A stretch of 64,000 bases of DNA, from assembly GCA_001281695.1 (NCBI GenBank), contig LJIE01000001.1, positions 1,750,586 to 1,814,585 of the forward strand. The letters are read 5' to 3'. The translations under genes and the position numbers were made by a program. Below, one piece after another: positions 43,574-52,304 of this stretch (position 1 is its first letter; each line of letters begins with the position of its first letter). The notes below the pieces were generated by a model, which saw only the letters and a program-made list of their open reading frames with translations, had not been told where the DNA came from and made no database searches. Source of the DNA: a bacterium 336/3. GTDB taxonomy: Bacteria; Bacteroidota; Bacteroidia; Cytophagales; Thermonemataceae.

Positions 43574-44799
43574 TTCGTTCATTATTATATTTTAATTTTC
43601 TTATATTTTGTTTAGGAGCTTGTGCTGTTGATGTAACGCCCAATGATTCAAAAGCTTATATTAAATTTGTTGGAAGCTCCAGAGATGAAAATATTAAAGC
43701 TACTCAACCTACTTCAGATGGTGGATTGATTTTAGTAGGTTCTACAACCTCATTTAGAGGAAAAGAGCAGGATTTAAACTTTTACATTGCCAAAGTAGAT
43801 CAGAATGGTGATAAGCAGTGGCAAACAAATTGGGGTTTTAATTTAGCTGATGAAGCCAATGCTGTTATGGAAATGCCTAATGGAGATTTCTGGGTTTTAG
43901 GATACACAACTCAAGATACTACAAATATTACAGATTTTACTTTACTCACGGTGGCAAGTGATGGCACAGTTAAAGATACTAATTATTTTAAAACTCCTAA
44001 CATTAGTAGTAAAGGCAAGTTTATCACGAAAGTATCTGATTTAGAGTTTTTGTTAGTTGGAGATGTATTTCAGCCTGAGCAAACCAATCAGAGTATAGAC
44101 ATGAAAGCATACAAAGTAAATGCTAATAGAGATTCATTAGCAGGGTATTCTTTAGGTTTATTACAAACAGATGATGCTTTAGTAGGAATGGCAAAAGATT
44201 CAGAAAATTTACTTTGGATAGGAGATATCAGGAGGCAATTACAAACTCCAAATATACCTAATAGAATAAGAGTAGCAATCTCTAATTTGTTTGGAACTGT
44301 TTCTGATGACTATATTTTTAGAGAACAAGATAAAGTTCAAGACAATGATAGAACGGGACAAGCTATTTATCTTGCTGATTCACAAACCTATGTAGTAGTG
44401 GGTACATCATCAGACTTGTCTAGTAATAATGAAGATGTTTGTTTATTAAAGTTTTCTATCAATGGATTGTTTGTGGATGATACTTCAATCAAATTTAAAA
44501 GAATAGATAAAGCTGGAGAAGAAGAAGGAAAGGGAATTTATCCTACCTCTGATGGAGGTTTTATCATTGTTGGGACTAAATTTGTAAAAAGTGAGGATAC
44601 AGATGTTTATTTACTTAAAATAGATGCTGATGGTAATGAACAATGGTCTAAAACATTTGGAGGCTCAGGTTTAGATGAGGGTGTAGCTGTACGAGAAACT
44701 CCTGATGGAGGGTTTTTAATCTTAGCCAATATTTGGTTTAAAAATAATAAAGTAGCTGGTTTATATAAAACAGATAAACAAGGTGTTATCTTTAAATAA
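43570..44799 (+). CDS. Lipoprotein with beta-propeller-like repeats
   Basis: The 409-residue protein has a lipoprotein signal peptide ending in CLGAC (Cys18). It is made of repeated blocks with the pattern T-S-D-G-G-(F/L)-I-x-V-G-(S/T) followed 25 residues later by D-x-D-G-x-x-Q-W: TQPTSDGGLILVGSTTS, then IYPTSDGGFIIVGTKF and VRETPDGGFLILANIW, with KVDQNGDKQW and KIDADGNEQWSKTFGGSG. Such repeats form beta-propellers in exported Bacteroidota proteins. The gene overlaps the barrel gene by four bases and is 6 bases before the M23 peptidase gene, so these three form a translationally linked envelope set. Function is unknown. Confidence 0.8.
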   Translation: MIRSLLYFNFLIFCLGACAVDVTPNDSKAYIKFVGSSRDENIKATQPTSDGGLILVGSTTSFRGKEQDLNFYIAKVDQNGDKQWQTNWGFNLADEANAVMEMPNGDFWVLGYTTQDTTNITDFTLLTVASDGTVKDTNYFKTPNISSKGKFITKVSDLEFLLVGDVFQPEQTNQSIDMKAYKVNANRDSLAGYSLGLLQTDDALVGMAKDSENLLWIGDIRRQLQTPNIPNRIRVAISNLFGTVSDDYIFREQDKVQDNDRTGQAIYLADSQTYVVVGTSSDLSSNNEDVCLLKFSINGLFVDDTSIKFKRIDKAGEEEGKGIYPTSDGGFIIVGTKFVKSEDTDVYLLKIDADGNEQWSKTFGGSGLDEGVAVRETPDGGFLILANIWFKNNKVAGLYKTDKQGVIFK

Positions 44800-44805
44800 G
44801 ATTAA

Positions 44806-45621
44806 ATGTTACAGAAAAAAAAATGGATTATAACCTTATTCTTTTTACCAATAAGTGTATTATGGGCTCAAAACAAGCCTAATAATGCAACTATTGATAG
44901 TGTTTGGTTAAATAAATATCCATATTTTCAAGTTTGGAATAATTATATCATCAATCCTTATGGATTGGATATAGCCTCATTGAAAGAGCCAACAGCCTTA
45001 CAACTGTTTGATATAACCAAAGGAGAATTGTGGTCACCTCCATTATTAAGATACGAGATATCATCTTATTTTGGAATGCGTGGCGATCATTTTCATCAGG
45101 GTATAGATTTAGCTGTACGGACAGGAGCTAAAATTCTAAGTACTTTTGATGGCATTGTTCGGATTGCCTCTTATGATGATGGAGGGTTTGGTAATTTTGT
45201 TGTTATTAGACACCTAAATGGTTTAGAAACATTATACGGACATCTGAGCTATTTGAGAGTAAAAATAGGACAAGTTGTAAAAGCAGGTGAAGTAATAGGT
45301 TTAGTAGGTAGTACTGGACTTAGCACAGGACCTCACTTGCATTTTGGAGTTTTATATTTGGGATATTTTATAAATCCAAACCTTATTTTTGATTTCAAAG
45401 ATGCAGGTAATATTAAAAATAGGAAAGCAATTATTTTACCACAACATTTTGCTCATTTAGGGAACAACAATAAACTTATTATCAAATATAAAGTAGCCAA
45501 AGGTGAAACTTTGAAAGATATTAGTCGTAAATATGAAATCCCTTCGTCTGAGATAGCACAAGTAAATCAACTTAAAACAAAAGAATTGAAAGAAGGGCAA
45601 ATTTTAGTTATCAAATTTTAG
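44806..45621 (+). CDS. M23 peptidoglycan endopeptidase with C-terminal LysM
   Basis: The 271-residue protein has a Sec signal peptide (cleavage near LWAQ). Residues 90-195 are an M23 (LytM) domain with all zinc ligands: DHFHQGIDLAV has the H-x(3)-D pair and TGPHLHFGVLY has the H-x-H pair. The C-terminal 45 residues are a LysM peptidoglycan-binding module (YKVAKGETLKDISRKYEI). It should cut peptide crossbridges in the periplasm. In the operon it follows the barrel and lipoprotein genes and precedes a baseplate-like gene by 5 bases. A likely job is opening the cell wall for assembly, anchoring or release of the injection machine, but it could also be a general remodelling enzyme. Confidence 0.9.
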   Translation: MLQKKKWIITLFFLPISVLWAQNKPNNATIDSVWLNKYPYFQVWNNYIINPYGLDIASLKEPTALQLFDITKGELWSPPLLRYEISSYFGMRGDHFHQGIDLAVRTGAKILSTFDGIVRIASYDDGGFGNFVVIRHLNGLETLYGHLSYLRVKIGQVVKAGEVIGLVGSTGLSTGPHLHFGVLYLGYFINPNLIFDFKDAGNIKNRKAIILPQHFAHLGNNNKLIIKYKVAKGETLKDISRKYEIPSSEIAQVNQLKTKELKEGQILVIKF

Positions 45622-45626
45622 CTTAT

Positions 45627-48470
45627 ATGCAAGAGCCAACCTATATATTAGACCAAAAACCTGAAAACAAAGGACTTGACGCCCAATGGTTACGTAAACA
45701 GGGGATTCAGTATTTACAAGAGCTAACCAATCTTTGGACAGATTATAATGATCATGATCCAGGCATTACCATTTTAGAGGTATTGTGTTATGCTCTAACT
45801 GAATTGAGCTATAAAGCTGATTTGGACGTAAAGGATATACTATTCTCATCAAAAGATTCTACAAACTTTTTCTATAAACCTCAAGAAGTTTACACTTCAC
45901 ATCCTACAAGCCATAAGGATTATAGAAAAATAATGATTGATACCATTCCTGAAATTAAAAATGTTTGGTTTTTTCCTTATCCAGAAAGTCGAAATACACT
46001 AAAAGGTTTGTATCAGATTATTATAGAATTGGATGAATCTACACAGAGTTTAGATGAACAAAAAGAAACAATTATTCATAAAGTAAAAGAGATTTTTGCC
46101 CAAAACAGAAGCCTTTGTGAAGATATTGAAGAAGTGAAAATTGCTGAAACACTCAATTTATCTATTAAGGCAGATATTGAAGTAGAAGAAATAGGGAATT
46201 TGGAGCATATATTAGCAAGTATCTACTCTAAAGCCAATCAAATGGTATCTCCTAATATTCCATTTTATTCTTTTGATGATTTATCACAAGAAGGTTGGAA
46301 ACAAAAAGATATATTTGCTGGACCTACCTTAAAGCATGGTTTTATCAAAGATGAAGATTTAAAAGAAAAAACAGATAAAATTCTTATTTCTGATATTATC
46401 AAAATGATTATGCAAATCAAAGGCGTAATCAGTATTAAAAACCTTGCTCTGATTACAGAAAAAGGAGAAATTTTTGATAATCAAATAGTTATTGATAAAT
46501 ATATTATTCCTCGTTTTATTTTCAATAAAGACAACAAACAAGGAATACGTTTTTTCAAAGGTTTGATCGAAAATCAAAATATTTATTACCAAGAAGTTTA
46601 TAGATTGCTTAATGAGTTTTACTCTAAAAATAAAAGAATTTATAGAATTGAAAAAATAGATAGAGAATTGATTCTCAATAAAGACCAACAAAATATTACC
46701 AAAGAAATAGAGGAATATTATTCTATTCAAAATGACTTTCCAGATGTGTATGGAATAGGTGAGGAGGGTATCCCTGGTTCGCCTAATGTTAGAAGAAAAG
46801 CGGAAGCCAAGCAACTAAAAGGATATTTGCTGTTATTTGAACAAATTTTGGCCAATTATCTCTCTCAATTAGCTCATGCAAAACAATTGTTTTCAAGTAG
46901 CCAAATAGAACAAACATATTTTTACCAATATCTGAATGCTGTTCCTGATGCTCAAAATCTTTTACAAAAAAGTCAGGAGGCTACAATCATAGACAAAAAT
47001 GTACTTTTAGACTACAAATCGGGCTTACCTGTGCTGATGTCAGATAAAAATGCATTTTTGGATAGAAGAAATAGATTTTTAGATTTTATTTTGGCTATTT
47101 ATGGGGAATCTATTTATGAATATCCATCTATCCAGAAAAATTATTATTATACAGGTAAAACTTTTGAAGAGTATAGCTTAAAAGTAAAAGGACGATTTTT
47201 ATATTATCTCAATTATCTTAATCAAAATAAAAATAAGGCTTTTAATTATTTAAAAGGTTACCGAACAGTAAATAATATTTCAGGGGTTGAATCCAAAATG
47301 AATGTACTCTTTGGACTTGGATTTACCAAAAATGATGTTGAAAATGAACCTATTAAAAGATATTCGCCATTTAAAGAAGCTAATAAATGGGGCTTGAAGA
47401 TAATAGATTCAAATTCTTCTGAAAAAGATCTCAATCAGTGGAAGAAAATCACCGATTTTAAAGAATTGGGTGTGAATAAAAAGCAAATTTTTGAGCATTT
47501 TGACTATCTTGATGAAGAAGACATCATGATAGAATTAGATTCTGAAAAAGCAACAGAAATTGTACAACAATTGAATCCATTAAAACATAAAATACTGGAT
47601 ATTAGTTTGTTGAAATATGGTATTTATACTCAAAATTATTTAATAGGGAAATCTCCCAAACAAAAAGACTTTAGTGTCGTATTAAAGCAAGAAGACAATT
47701 ATTTGTGGTTAGGTAATTATGCAAGTATAGAAGAGGCTAATATTGCAGCAGGTGGACTTAGAAATCTACTCATAGACCTCAACATTAAATCTGAAGGGTT
47801 TTTCTTGTTGGAAAACATTTTATTAAGACCTGAAACAGAAGATAAAAAGTTTGGTTTTTATATTTTGGATGAAAAAGGAATTCCTTTCTTACAAACAGCA
47901 GAAGAATTTGATTTCTCTAAACGTAAAAAGCTAATTGAAGATTTAGAATTTCATCTTACTGATTATGAAAATTATGATGTAGAACGTAGAGAAGATGGTA
48001 ATTTTGAAGTGCATCTTCAAATTAAGGACATGGATTTAACATTGAAAAGTATTAAAAACTACGAATCTGTACAAGAAATTCATAATAAAATGGAGCAAGT
48101 ATATGATTTCTTAGCAAATAAATATGACTTAGTTCCTTATAACGAAAAAATAGAACTTTATATCAAAGATAAAGATAATGAAAAAGAAATTCCTGAAAGT
48201 TTCTATAATTTTCAGGTGAGTTGCTTTATGCCTGACTGGACGTCTCGATTCTCTGATAAAGAATTTAGAAAAGTATTTGAAGAAACACTTTTACAAATCT
48301 TACCATCTCATATTTCGTTCAAATGTTTTTGGTTTGGAGTTGATGAAATGAAAATGGTAGAAAAGCTGTTTAATATGTGGCTTAATGCTAAACAGAAATC
48401 AACAAAAGACGATACACAAGTAAGTGAAAATATCATTAGTGACTTTTTATATAACGTAATATTAAAATAA
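45627..48470 (+). CDS. Large baseplate-like protein of the injection system
   Basis: The protein has 947 residues and no signal peptide. Its N-terminal signature, WTDYNDHDPGITILEVLCYALTEL (key part residues about 37-60), is shared with large baseplate wedge proteins of extracellular contractile systems and related tail baseplates. The rest is long alpha-beta sequence without a second recognisable domain. It differs from the 1256-residue baseplate J protein at 54847. AFP-type systems have two large baseplate proteins (Afp11, Afp12), so this could be the second. It lies at the end of the signalling/envelope run and 106 bases before the sheath gene, so it joins the two blocks. Identification rests on the N-terminal signature only. 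Confidence 0.7.
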   Translation: MQEPTYILDQKPENKGLDAQWLRKQGIQYLQELTNLWTDYNDHDPGITILEVLCYALTELSYKADLDVKDILFSSKDSTNFFYKPQEVYTSHPTSHKDYRKIMIDTIPEIKNVWFFPYPESRNTLKGLYQIIIELDESTQSLDEQKETIIHKVKEIFAQNRSLCEDIEEVKIAETLNLSIKADIEVEEIGNLEHILASIYSKANQMVSPNIPFYSFDDLSQEGWKQKDIFAGPTLKHGFIKDEDLKEKTDKILISDIIKMIMQIKGVISIKNLALITEKGEIFDNQIVIDKYIIPRFIFNKDNKQGIRFFKGLIENQNIYYQEVYRLLNEFYSKNKRIYRIEKIDRELILNKDQQNITKEIEEYYSIQNDFPDVYGIGEEGIPGSPNVRRKAEAKQLKGYLLLFEQILANYLSQLAHAKQLFSSSQIEQTYFYQYLNAVPDAQNLLQKSQEATIIDKNVLLDYKSGLPVLMSDKNAFLDRRNRFLDFILAIYGESIYEYPSIQKNYYYTGKTFEEYSLKVKGRFLYYLNYLNQNKNKAFNYLKGYRTVNNISGVESKMNVLFGLGFTKNDVENEPIKRYSPFKEANKWGLKIIDSNSSEKDLNQWKKITDFKELGVNKKQIFEHFDYLDEEDIMIELDSEKATEIVQQLNPLKHKILDISLLKYGIYTQNYLIGKSPKQKDFSVVLKQEDNYLWLGNYASIEEANIAAGGLRNLLIDLNIKSEGFFLLENILLRPETEDKKFGFYILDEKGIPFLQTAEEFDFSKRKKLIEDLEFHLTDYENYDVERREDGNFEVHLQIKDMDLTLKSIKNYESVQEIHNKMEQVYDFLANKYDLVPYNEKIELYIKDKDNEKEIPESFYNFQVSCFMPDWTSRFSDKEFRKVFEETLLQILPSHISFKCFWFGVDEMKMVEKLFNMWLNAKQKSTKDDTQVSENIISDFLYNVILK

Positions 48471-48576
48471 AAAAAAATACATACGAAAACTTGGTTAAAA
48501 AAAAAAACTTATATTATATTGGGCTTGATTTCCAAGTTCAGACTATTTTGCAACTAAATTTAATACCGATTTAACT
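48471..48576 (+). promoter_or_regulatory. Putative promoter and A-tract leader of the sheath-tube genes
   Basis: This 106-base gap is the only sizable non-coding stretch between the signalling block and the injection block. It holds an A-tract (about 48497-48507), TTG at 48519-48521 and TATTTTG at 48544-48550, one base short of TANNTTTG, with a 22-base spacer. A 7-base inverted repeat (AACTTGG at 48488-48494, CCAAGTT at 48532-48538) flanks it. These fit an internal promoter with a possible operator, but each element is weak. Confidence 0.35.
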
Positions 48577-50160
48577 ATGTCCGTAAAGTTAGCAACCCCC
48601 GGCGTTTACATTGACGAAAAAAACGCGTTTCCTTCATCTGTAGTGGCTGTACCAACTGCTGTACCAGCTTTTATTGGTTACACAGAAAAAACTACTAGAA
48701 ATGGACAGAGCCTTGTAAATGCTCCTGTTAGAATTTCTTCATTGAAAGAATTTCATGATACTTTTGGAAGAGGCTTCATCCCTTCATTCCAAGTACGCGA
48801 AAATCTATCTGGAGAAGGATTTGATTTTGAAGTAGGTGGCAAATCTTATGATGTTGCTCTTGAAGCAAAATCTCGTTTCCTTTTATATGATAGCATTAGA
48901 CTATTCTTTGCTAATGGAGGAAATGCTTGTTATGTTATTTCAGCAGGTAGCTACTACAAAAAAGTAGAAAAGTCTGTAGCGGTTGTAGACCCTAAAGATG
49001 ATAAAAAGCCAGCAGAAAAAACAAAAGTACAAGTAACTCAGGCCAATGCTATTACAAAATCGGCTTTAGAAGCTGGTATCGAAGTTCTTCGCAGTGAGCA
49101 AGAGCCTACCATGCTTGTAATTCCTGAAGCTGTAATGCTTTCTAAAGAAGATTGCTTCGCTTTACAGCAAGCAATGTTGAAACATTGTGGTTTAGATACC
49201 AAAAGTAGATTTGCTATCTTAGATGTTTATGATGGACATTCTGCAAGAACTTACGATAATAAAGACGTTATCACTTCATTCAGAGAAAATTTAGGAAATA
49301 ACTATCTAAATTATGGTGCAGCTTACTATCCTTGGTTACGTACATCTATTGTACAATCTGAAGAAGTAAATTTCTCAAATATTGCCAACAAAGAATTTTT
49401 AGTAGAAATTCTTGAAAGAGAAACTAAAGAAACTATTGGTGATGGTAAGAGAGCTGAAGAATTGAAAGTTGAAATCAGAAAGATTAAAGACGATAATGTA
49501 AATATAGAAAGCCTTAGCCAAACATTGTTGATGAGTAGTGGTGTTTACAAAGCTATTTTGGATAGCATGAGAACGCAACTTAACATTTTGCCTCCAAGTG
49601 CTGGTGTAGCTGGTATTTATACAGCTGTAGATAATACAAGAGGTGTTTGGAAAGCTCCTGCAAACGTGGGTTATGCAAGTGTTGTGACACCTGCTGTAAA
49701 AATTACACACGAAGATCAAGAAGATTTAAACGTAACGATTAGTGGAAAATCTATCAATGCTATTCGTACTTTTGTAGGAGATGGTATTTTGGTTTGGGGT
49801 GCTAGAACATTGGATGGTAACAGCAAAGACTGGCGTTATGTCAACGTTCGTAGAACCTTGATTTTTGTTGAACAATCTATCAAGGCTGCAGCAAGAACTT
49901 ACGTATTTGAGCCTAATACGCCTAATACATGGTTATTAATTAGAAGCATGATAAACTCTTTCTTGAGCGATTTGTGGAGACAAGGTGCTTTGGTAGGTAC
50001 TACACCTGAACAAGCTTTCCAAGTAGAAGTAGGTTTGGGTACAACCATGACTGCTGACGATGTTTTAGATGGAGTGATGAGAATTACAGTAAGATTAGCT
50101 GTTTCTCGCCCTGCTGAATTCATCGTAATCACTTTTGAACAAAAAGTTCAAGAAGCATAA
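48577..50160 (+). CDS. Contractile tail sheath protein
   Basis: The 527-residue protein is a tail sheath of the extracellular contractile injection type (AFP Afp2-4-like). Typical start: KLATPGVYIDEKNAFPSSVV, the N-terminal linker of sheath subunits. The centre holds the beta-rich surface domain, and residues 340-527 the conserved C-terminal core (PPSAGVAGIYTAVDNTRGVWKAPAN; VNVRRTLIFVEQSI; FVFEPNTPNTW-like YVFEPNTPNTWLL), which forms the contracting helix. Only one sheath gene is seen, whereas AFP has three. It starts the injection block and is followed 51 bases later by the tube gene. Confidence 0.95.
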   Translation: MSVKLATPGVYIDEKNAFPSSVVAVPTAVPAFIGYTEKTTRNGQSLVNAPVRISSLKEFHDTFGRGFIPSFQVRENLSGEGFDFEVGGKSYDVALEAKSRFLLYDSIRLFFANGGNACYVISAGSYYKKVEKSVAVVDPKDDKKPAEKTKVQVTQANAITKSALEAGIEVLRSEQEPTMLVIPEAVMLSKEDCFALQQAMLKHCGLDTKSRFAILDVYDGHSARTYDNKDVITSFRENLGNNYLNYGAAYYPWLRTSIVQSEEVNFSNIANKEFLVEILERETKETIGDGKRAEELKVEIRKIKDDNVNIESLSQTLLMSSGVYKAILDSMRTQLNILPPSAGVAGIYTAVDNTRGVWKAPANVGYASVVTPAVKITHEDQEDLNVTISGKSINAIRTFVGDGILVWGARTLDGNSKDWRYVNVRRTLIFVEQSIKAAARTYVFEPNTPNTWLLIRSMINSFLSDLWRQGALVGTTPEQAFQVEVGLGTTMTADDVLDGVMRITVRLAVSRPAEFIVITFEQKVQEA

Positions 50161-50211
50161 TTTTAATTTTTTCTTTGTATTAGTTATTGACATTTTTAAA
50201 GATAAAAAACT

Positions 50212-50670
50212 ATGGCATCAGACAATAGTGCTCTTTGGCCCGTTGGTGGTTTTTATTTCACCGTAAACATTCCTGATATTAATGATGATTTAGAATGTAC
50301 AGAAGTTACAGGTCTAAAACTAAAATCCAAAAACATGGATTACAGACCAGGTAACGACCCTACATTCATTATGTTAAAAATACCAGGCTTGAAAGAGTTT
50401 GAGAATTTAACAATAAAAAAGGCTGTATTTAAGCAAGATATCGCTCTATATACTTGGTATAAGAGTATCCAGAGTGGTGGTAACGACCAAGAAAGAAAAG
50501 ACATCGTTATTACACTTAAGGATGAGCAAGGCGATCCTATCATGTCTTGGACAGTTTTGAAAGCTTTCCCAGTTAGTTATTCTGGCCCAGATTTGAAATC
50601 TACAGATAGCCAAATTGCATTTGAAAGCATCGAACTTACTCATCAAGGTATTGAGCAAGACTTGGCTTAA
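50212..50670 (+). CDS. Inner tube protein (Hcp/gp19-like, Afp1 type)
   Basis: The 152-residue protein matches the contractile-tail tube family (gp19-like; Afp1). Residues 15-40 contain FYFTVNIPDINDDLECTEV, the first strands of the tube barrel, and EVTGLKLKSKNMDYRPGND, the loop that follows. The end, QIAFESIELTHQGI, is the last strand and typical C-terminal helix region. Six subunits form each tube ring that the sheath pushes into the target. It is expected to be made in many copies, like the sheath. A hairpin 36 bases after the stop may lower transcription of the following genes. Confidence 0.93.
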   Translation: MASDNSALWPVGGFYFTVNIPDINDDLECTEVTGLKLKSKNMDYRPGNDPTFIMLKIPGLKEFENLTIKKAVFKQDIALYTWYKSIQSGGNDQERKDIVITLKDEQGDPIMSWTVLKAFPVSYSGPDLKSTDSQIAFESIELTHQGIEQDLA

Positions 50671-50705
50671 TATATAAAAACCTTATAGTTAGTGTTTTAC
50701 AAATT

Positions 50706-50740
50706 AAGTTGTTCGGTACTTGTGCCGAACAACTTACCTT
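50706..50740 (+). terminator. Strong hairpin between tube genes, probable attenuator
   Basis: A perfect 11-base stem (50706-50716 with 50725-50735), extendable by two pairs into the loop, is followed after ACC by a short T-run. It lies inside the co-directional structural cluster between the first tube gene and the second, low-copy tube gene. A partial terminator here would raise sheath and tube over baseplate parts. Confidence 0.7.
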
Positions 50741-50752
50741 TTCATAATATTT

Positions 50753-51400
50753 ATGCATCCCATACAAGGTAAAATACATACTCCTCCTGTTGGATATTAC
50801 TTCAATGTTACGATTGTAGAAAATACAAAAGGAACTAAAGGAGGCTCTTTCATGGACAAAGCAAAAGCAGCATTTAAAGTAGCTAAAACAGCAGTAATGG
50901 ATTCAGCCTTTCAAGAGATATCGGGCTTGAAGGCAAGTATTAGCCCTGAACCTATTATTTCTGGTGGAGATACATTTGCCTATCAGGTACCTAAGGGGAA
51001 TGTAACTTTTGAACCCTTACTACTTCAAAGAGGACTAATGACATCATCATCACTACTTCAAGATTGGTGTAAAGAATGCTTATTATCGGGAGATTTTTCT
51101 AATATAACAACCAAAAATGTAGTGGTAACACTTTTAAATCCCAGTAATCATAGACCAGTGAATGCTTGGGTATTTTTTGAGGCATATCCAGTAGAATATG
51201 AAATATCTGGTTTTAATGCAAAAGAAGGACAAATTATGGTAGAAAAAATAAAGCTAGTATATCGTAATTTCCAATTTGCAATGGATGCAGACTCAGAAAC
51301 TGATGCAGGTAAAAAAGTTGTAAAAGCGATAAAGACTGTTAAAAGTATAAAAACTGGTATTAGTGCAGGATTGAGTGTGAAGGCAAAACTCAAAATATAA
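50753..51400 (+). CDS. Second tube/cap protein (gp19-like, Afp5 type)
   Basis: The 215-residue protein also has the tube fold: PPVGYYFNVTIVENT at the start, ISGLKASISPEPI in the middle, and WVFFEAYPVEYEISGFNAKEG towards the end. It is longer than the first tube protein by an insertion and a basic C-terminal tail rich in Lys (KTVKSIKTGISAG). The start used is the ATG at 50753 (MHPIQGKI). An upstream in-frame ATG at 50720 lies inside the hairpin and would add a non-conserved hydrophobic peptide. In AFP-like systems a second tube paralogue (Afp5) forms the ring that adapts the tube to the spike. That role fits here. The DUF5908 gene follows 3 bases later. Confidence 0.88.
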   Translation: MHPIQGKIHTPPVGYYFNVTIVENTKGTKGGSFMDKAKAAFKVAKTAVMDSAFQEISGLKASISPEPIISGGDTFAYQVPKGNVTFEPLLLQRGLMTSSSLLQDWCKECLLSGDFSNITTKNVVVTLLNPSNHRPVNAWVFFEAYPVEYEISGFNAKEGQIMVEKIKLVYRNFQFAMDADSETDAGKKVVKAIKTVKSIKTGISAGLSVKAKLKI

Positions 51401-51403
51401 TGT

Positions 51404-51580
51404 ATGCCCATAGAAATTAAGGAGTTGCATATTAAAGTAACCATACAAGATGCACCCAAACATAGCCCTATAACCCATGAAAAAATAGCTGAGGAAATAA
51501 GCCCCAGCCTTAAAAAAGAAATTATGCAGGAATGTGTAGAAAGAGTTTTAGAAATTTTAGAACGTAAATTTGAAGATTAA
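51404..51580 (+). CDS. DUF5908 family small protein
   Basis: This 58-residue protein is encoded between the second tube gene (3 bases upstream) and the LysM hub gene (2 bases downstream). It begins MPIEIKELHIKVTIQD, the recognised start of DUF5908, a small family found in Bacteroidota contractile-tail clusters, and ends in a charged helix (CVERVLEILERKFED). Function is unknown; the fixed position next to tube and hub genes suggests a small assembly or adaptor protein. Confidence 0.82.
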   Translation: MPIEIKELHIKVTIQDAPKHSPITHEKIAEEISPSLKKEIMQECVERVLEILERKFED

Positions 51581-51582
51581 TT

Positions 51583-52302
51583 ATGGCTGAAAAATTCTTA
51601 ACAATTATTGCAAAAAATAATGACGGAGAATATACAATGCGATTTGCTATAAATCCATCTTCTATAAAACATACTATATCTGTAGAGTATGAAAAGGTAG
51701 TTAATACAAGTCCTCCAACAAGTGAAAAAACAGAAGATTCAAATAACATCAGTTATAAAAACCATAATGTAGGCACATTGAGTCTCAAATTGATATTAAC
51801 AAATACATCTATTATAAAAAGAAAAGCATCTTTAACTAAAAGTAAAACAGAGGGATCAGATGAACAAAATTTAGGTCAGATGAGTGTTATTGAACAAGTA
51901 TCTCTTTTTAAGGAATTAACTTATTATGTAAATAAAGATAAGCATAAACCCAATTCATTAAATTTATTATGGGGAGACTTAGAATTAGAAGAGTGCCATT
52001 TATCAAAACTGTCCATAGATTATACTTTATTTAATCCAGAGGGACAAGTTTTAAGAGCAGATTTAGATGTTGAGTTTATAATAGGTTTAGATAAAACATT
52101 AAAAGATATACTAAAAAAATTAAAATCTCCTGATATGTCTCGTATCAGAGTCTTGAATGATGAAGATAAACTATCATTAATGTGTGCAGAATTTTATGGA
52201 GATAGTAACATGCAAATGCAGGTAGCAAAACAAAATGGAATCATTAATTTTCGTAAAGTGAAAGCAGGTACACAAATTTATTTTCCTCCGATTAAGAAGT
52301 AA
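51583..52302 (+). CDS. LysM-containing hub protein (Afp7-like)
   Basis: The 239-residue protein matches the Afp7/gp53-type hub protein that sits between tube and spike. The N-terminal half is a beta domain (FAINPSSIKHTISVEYEK). The C-terminal 60 residues resemble a LysM module: DKLSLMCAEFYGDSNMQMQ then GIINFRKVKAGTQIYFP. LysM here serves as a protein-protein contact in the baseplate, not as a peptidoglycan binder, by analogy with gp53-like proteins. The start is two bases after the DUF5908 stop and the spike gene follows after two bases, so translation is coupled. Confidence 0.9.
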   Translation: MAEKFLTIIAKNNDGEYTMRFAINPSSIKHTISVEYEKVVNTSPPTSEKTEDSNNISYKNHNVGTLSLKLILTNTSIIKRKASLTKSKTEGSDEQNLGQMSVIEQVSLFKELTYYVNKDKHKPNSLNLLWGDLELEECHLSKLSIDYTLFNPEGQVLRADLDVEFIIGLDKTLKDILKKLKSPDMSRIRVLNDEDKLSLMCAEFYGDSNMQMQVAKQNGIINFRKVKAGTQIYFPPIKK

Positions 52303-52304
52303 AT

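Noticed and set aside
46359-46814. Minus-strand ORF of 151 codons inside the 947-residue baseplate-like gene
   Set aside because: Phe/Ile/Asn-rich translation of AT-rich antisense sequence; the plus frame is continuous and conserved in style.
50720-50752. Eleven-codon N-terminal extension of the second tube protein
   Set aside because: It is read through the hairpin at 50706-50735 and the peptide does not fit the family; the ATG at 50753 gives the conserved start.
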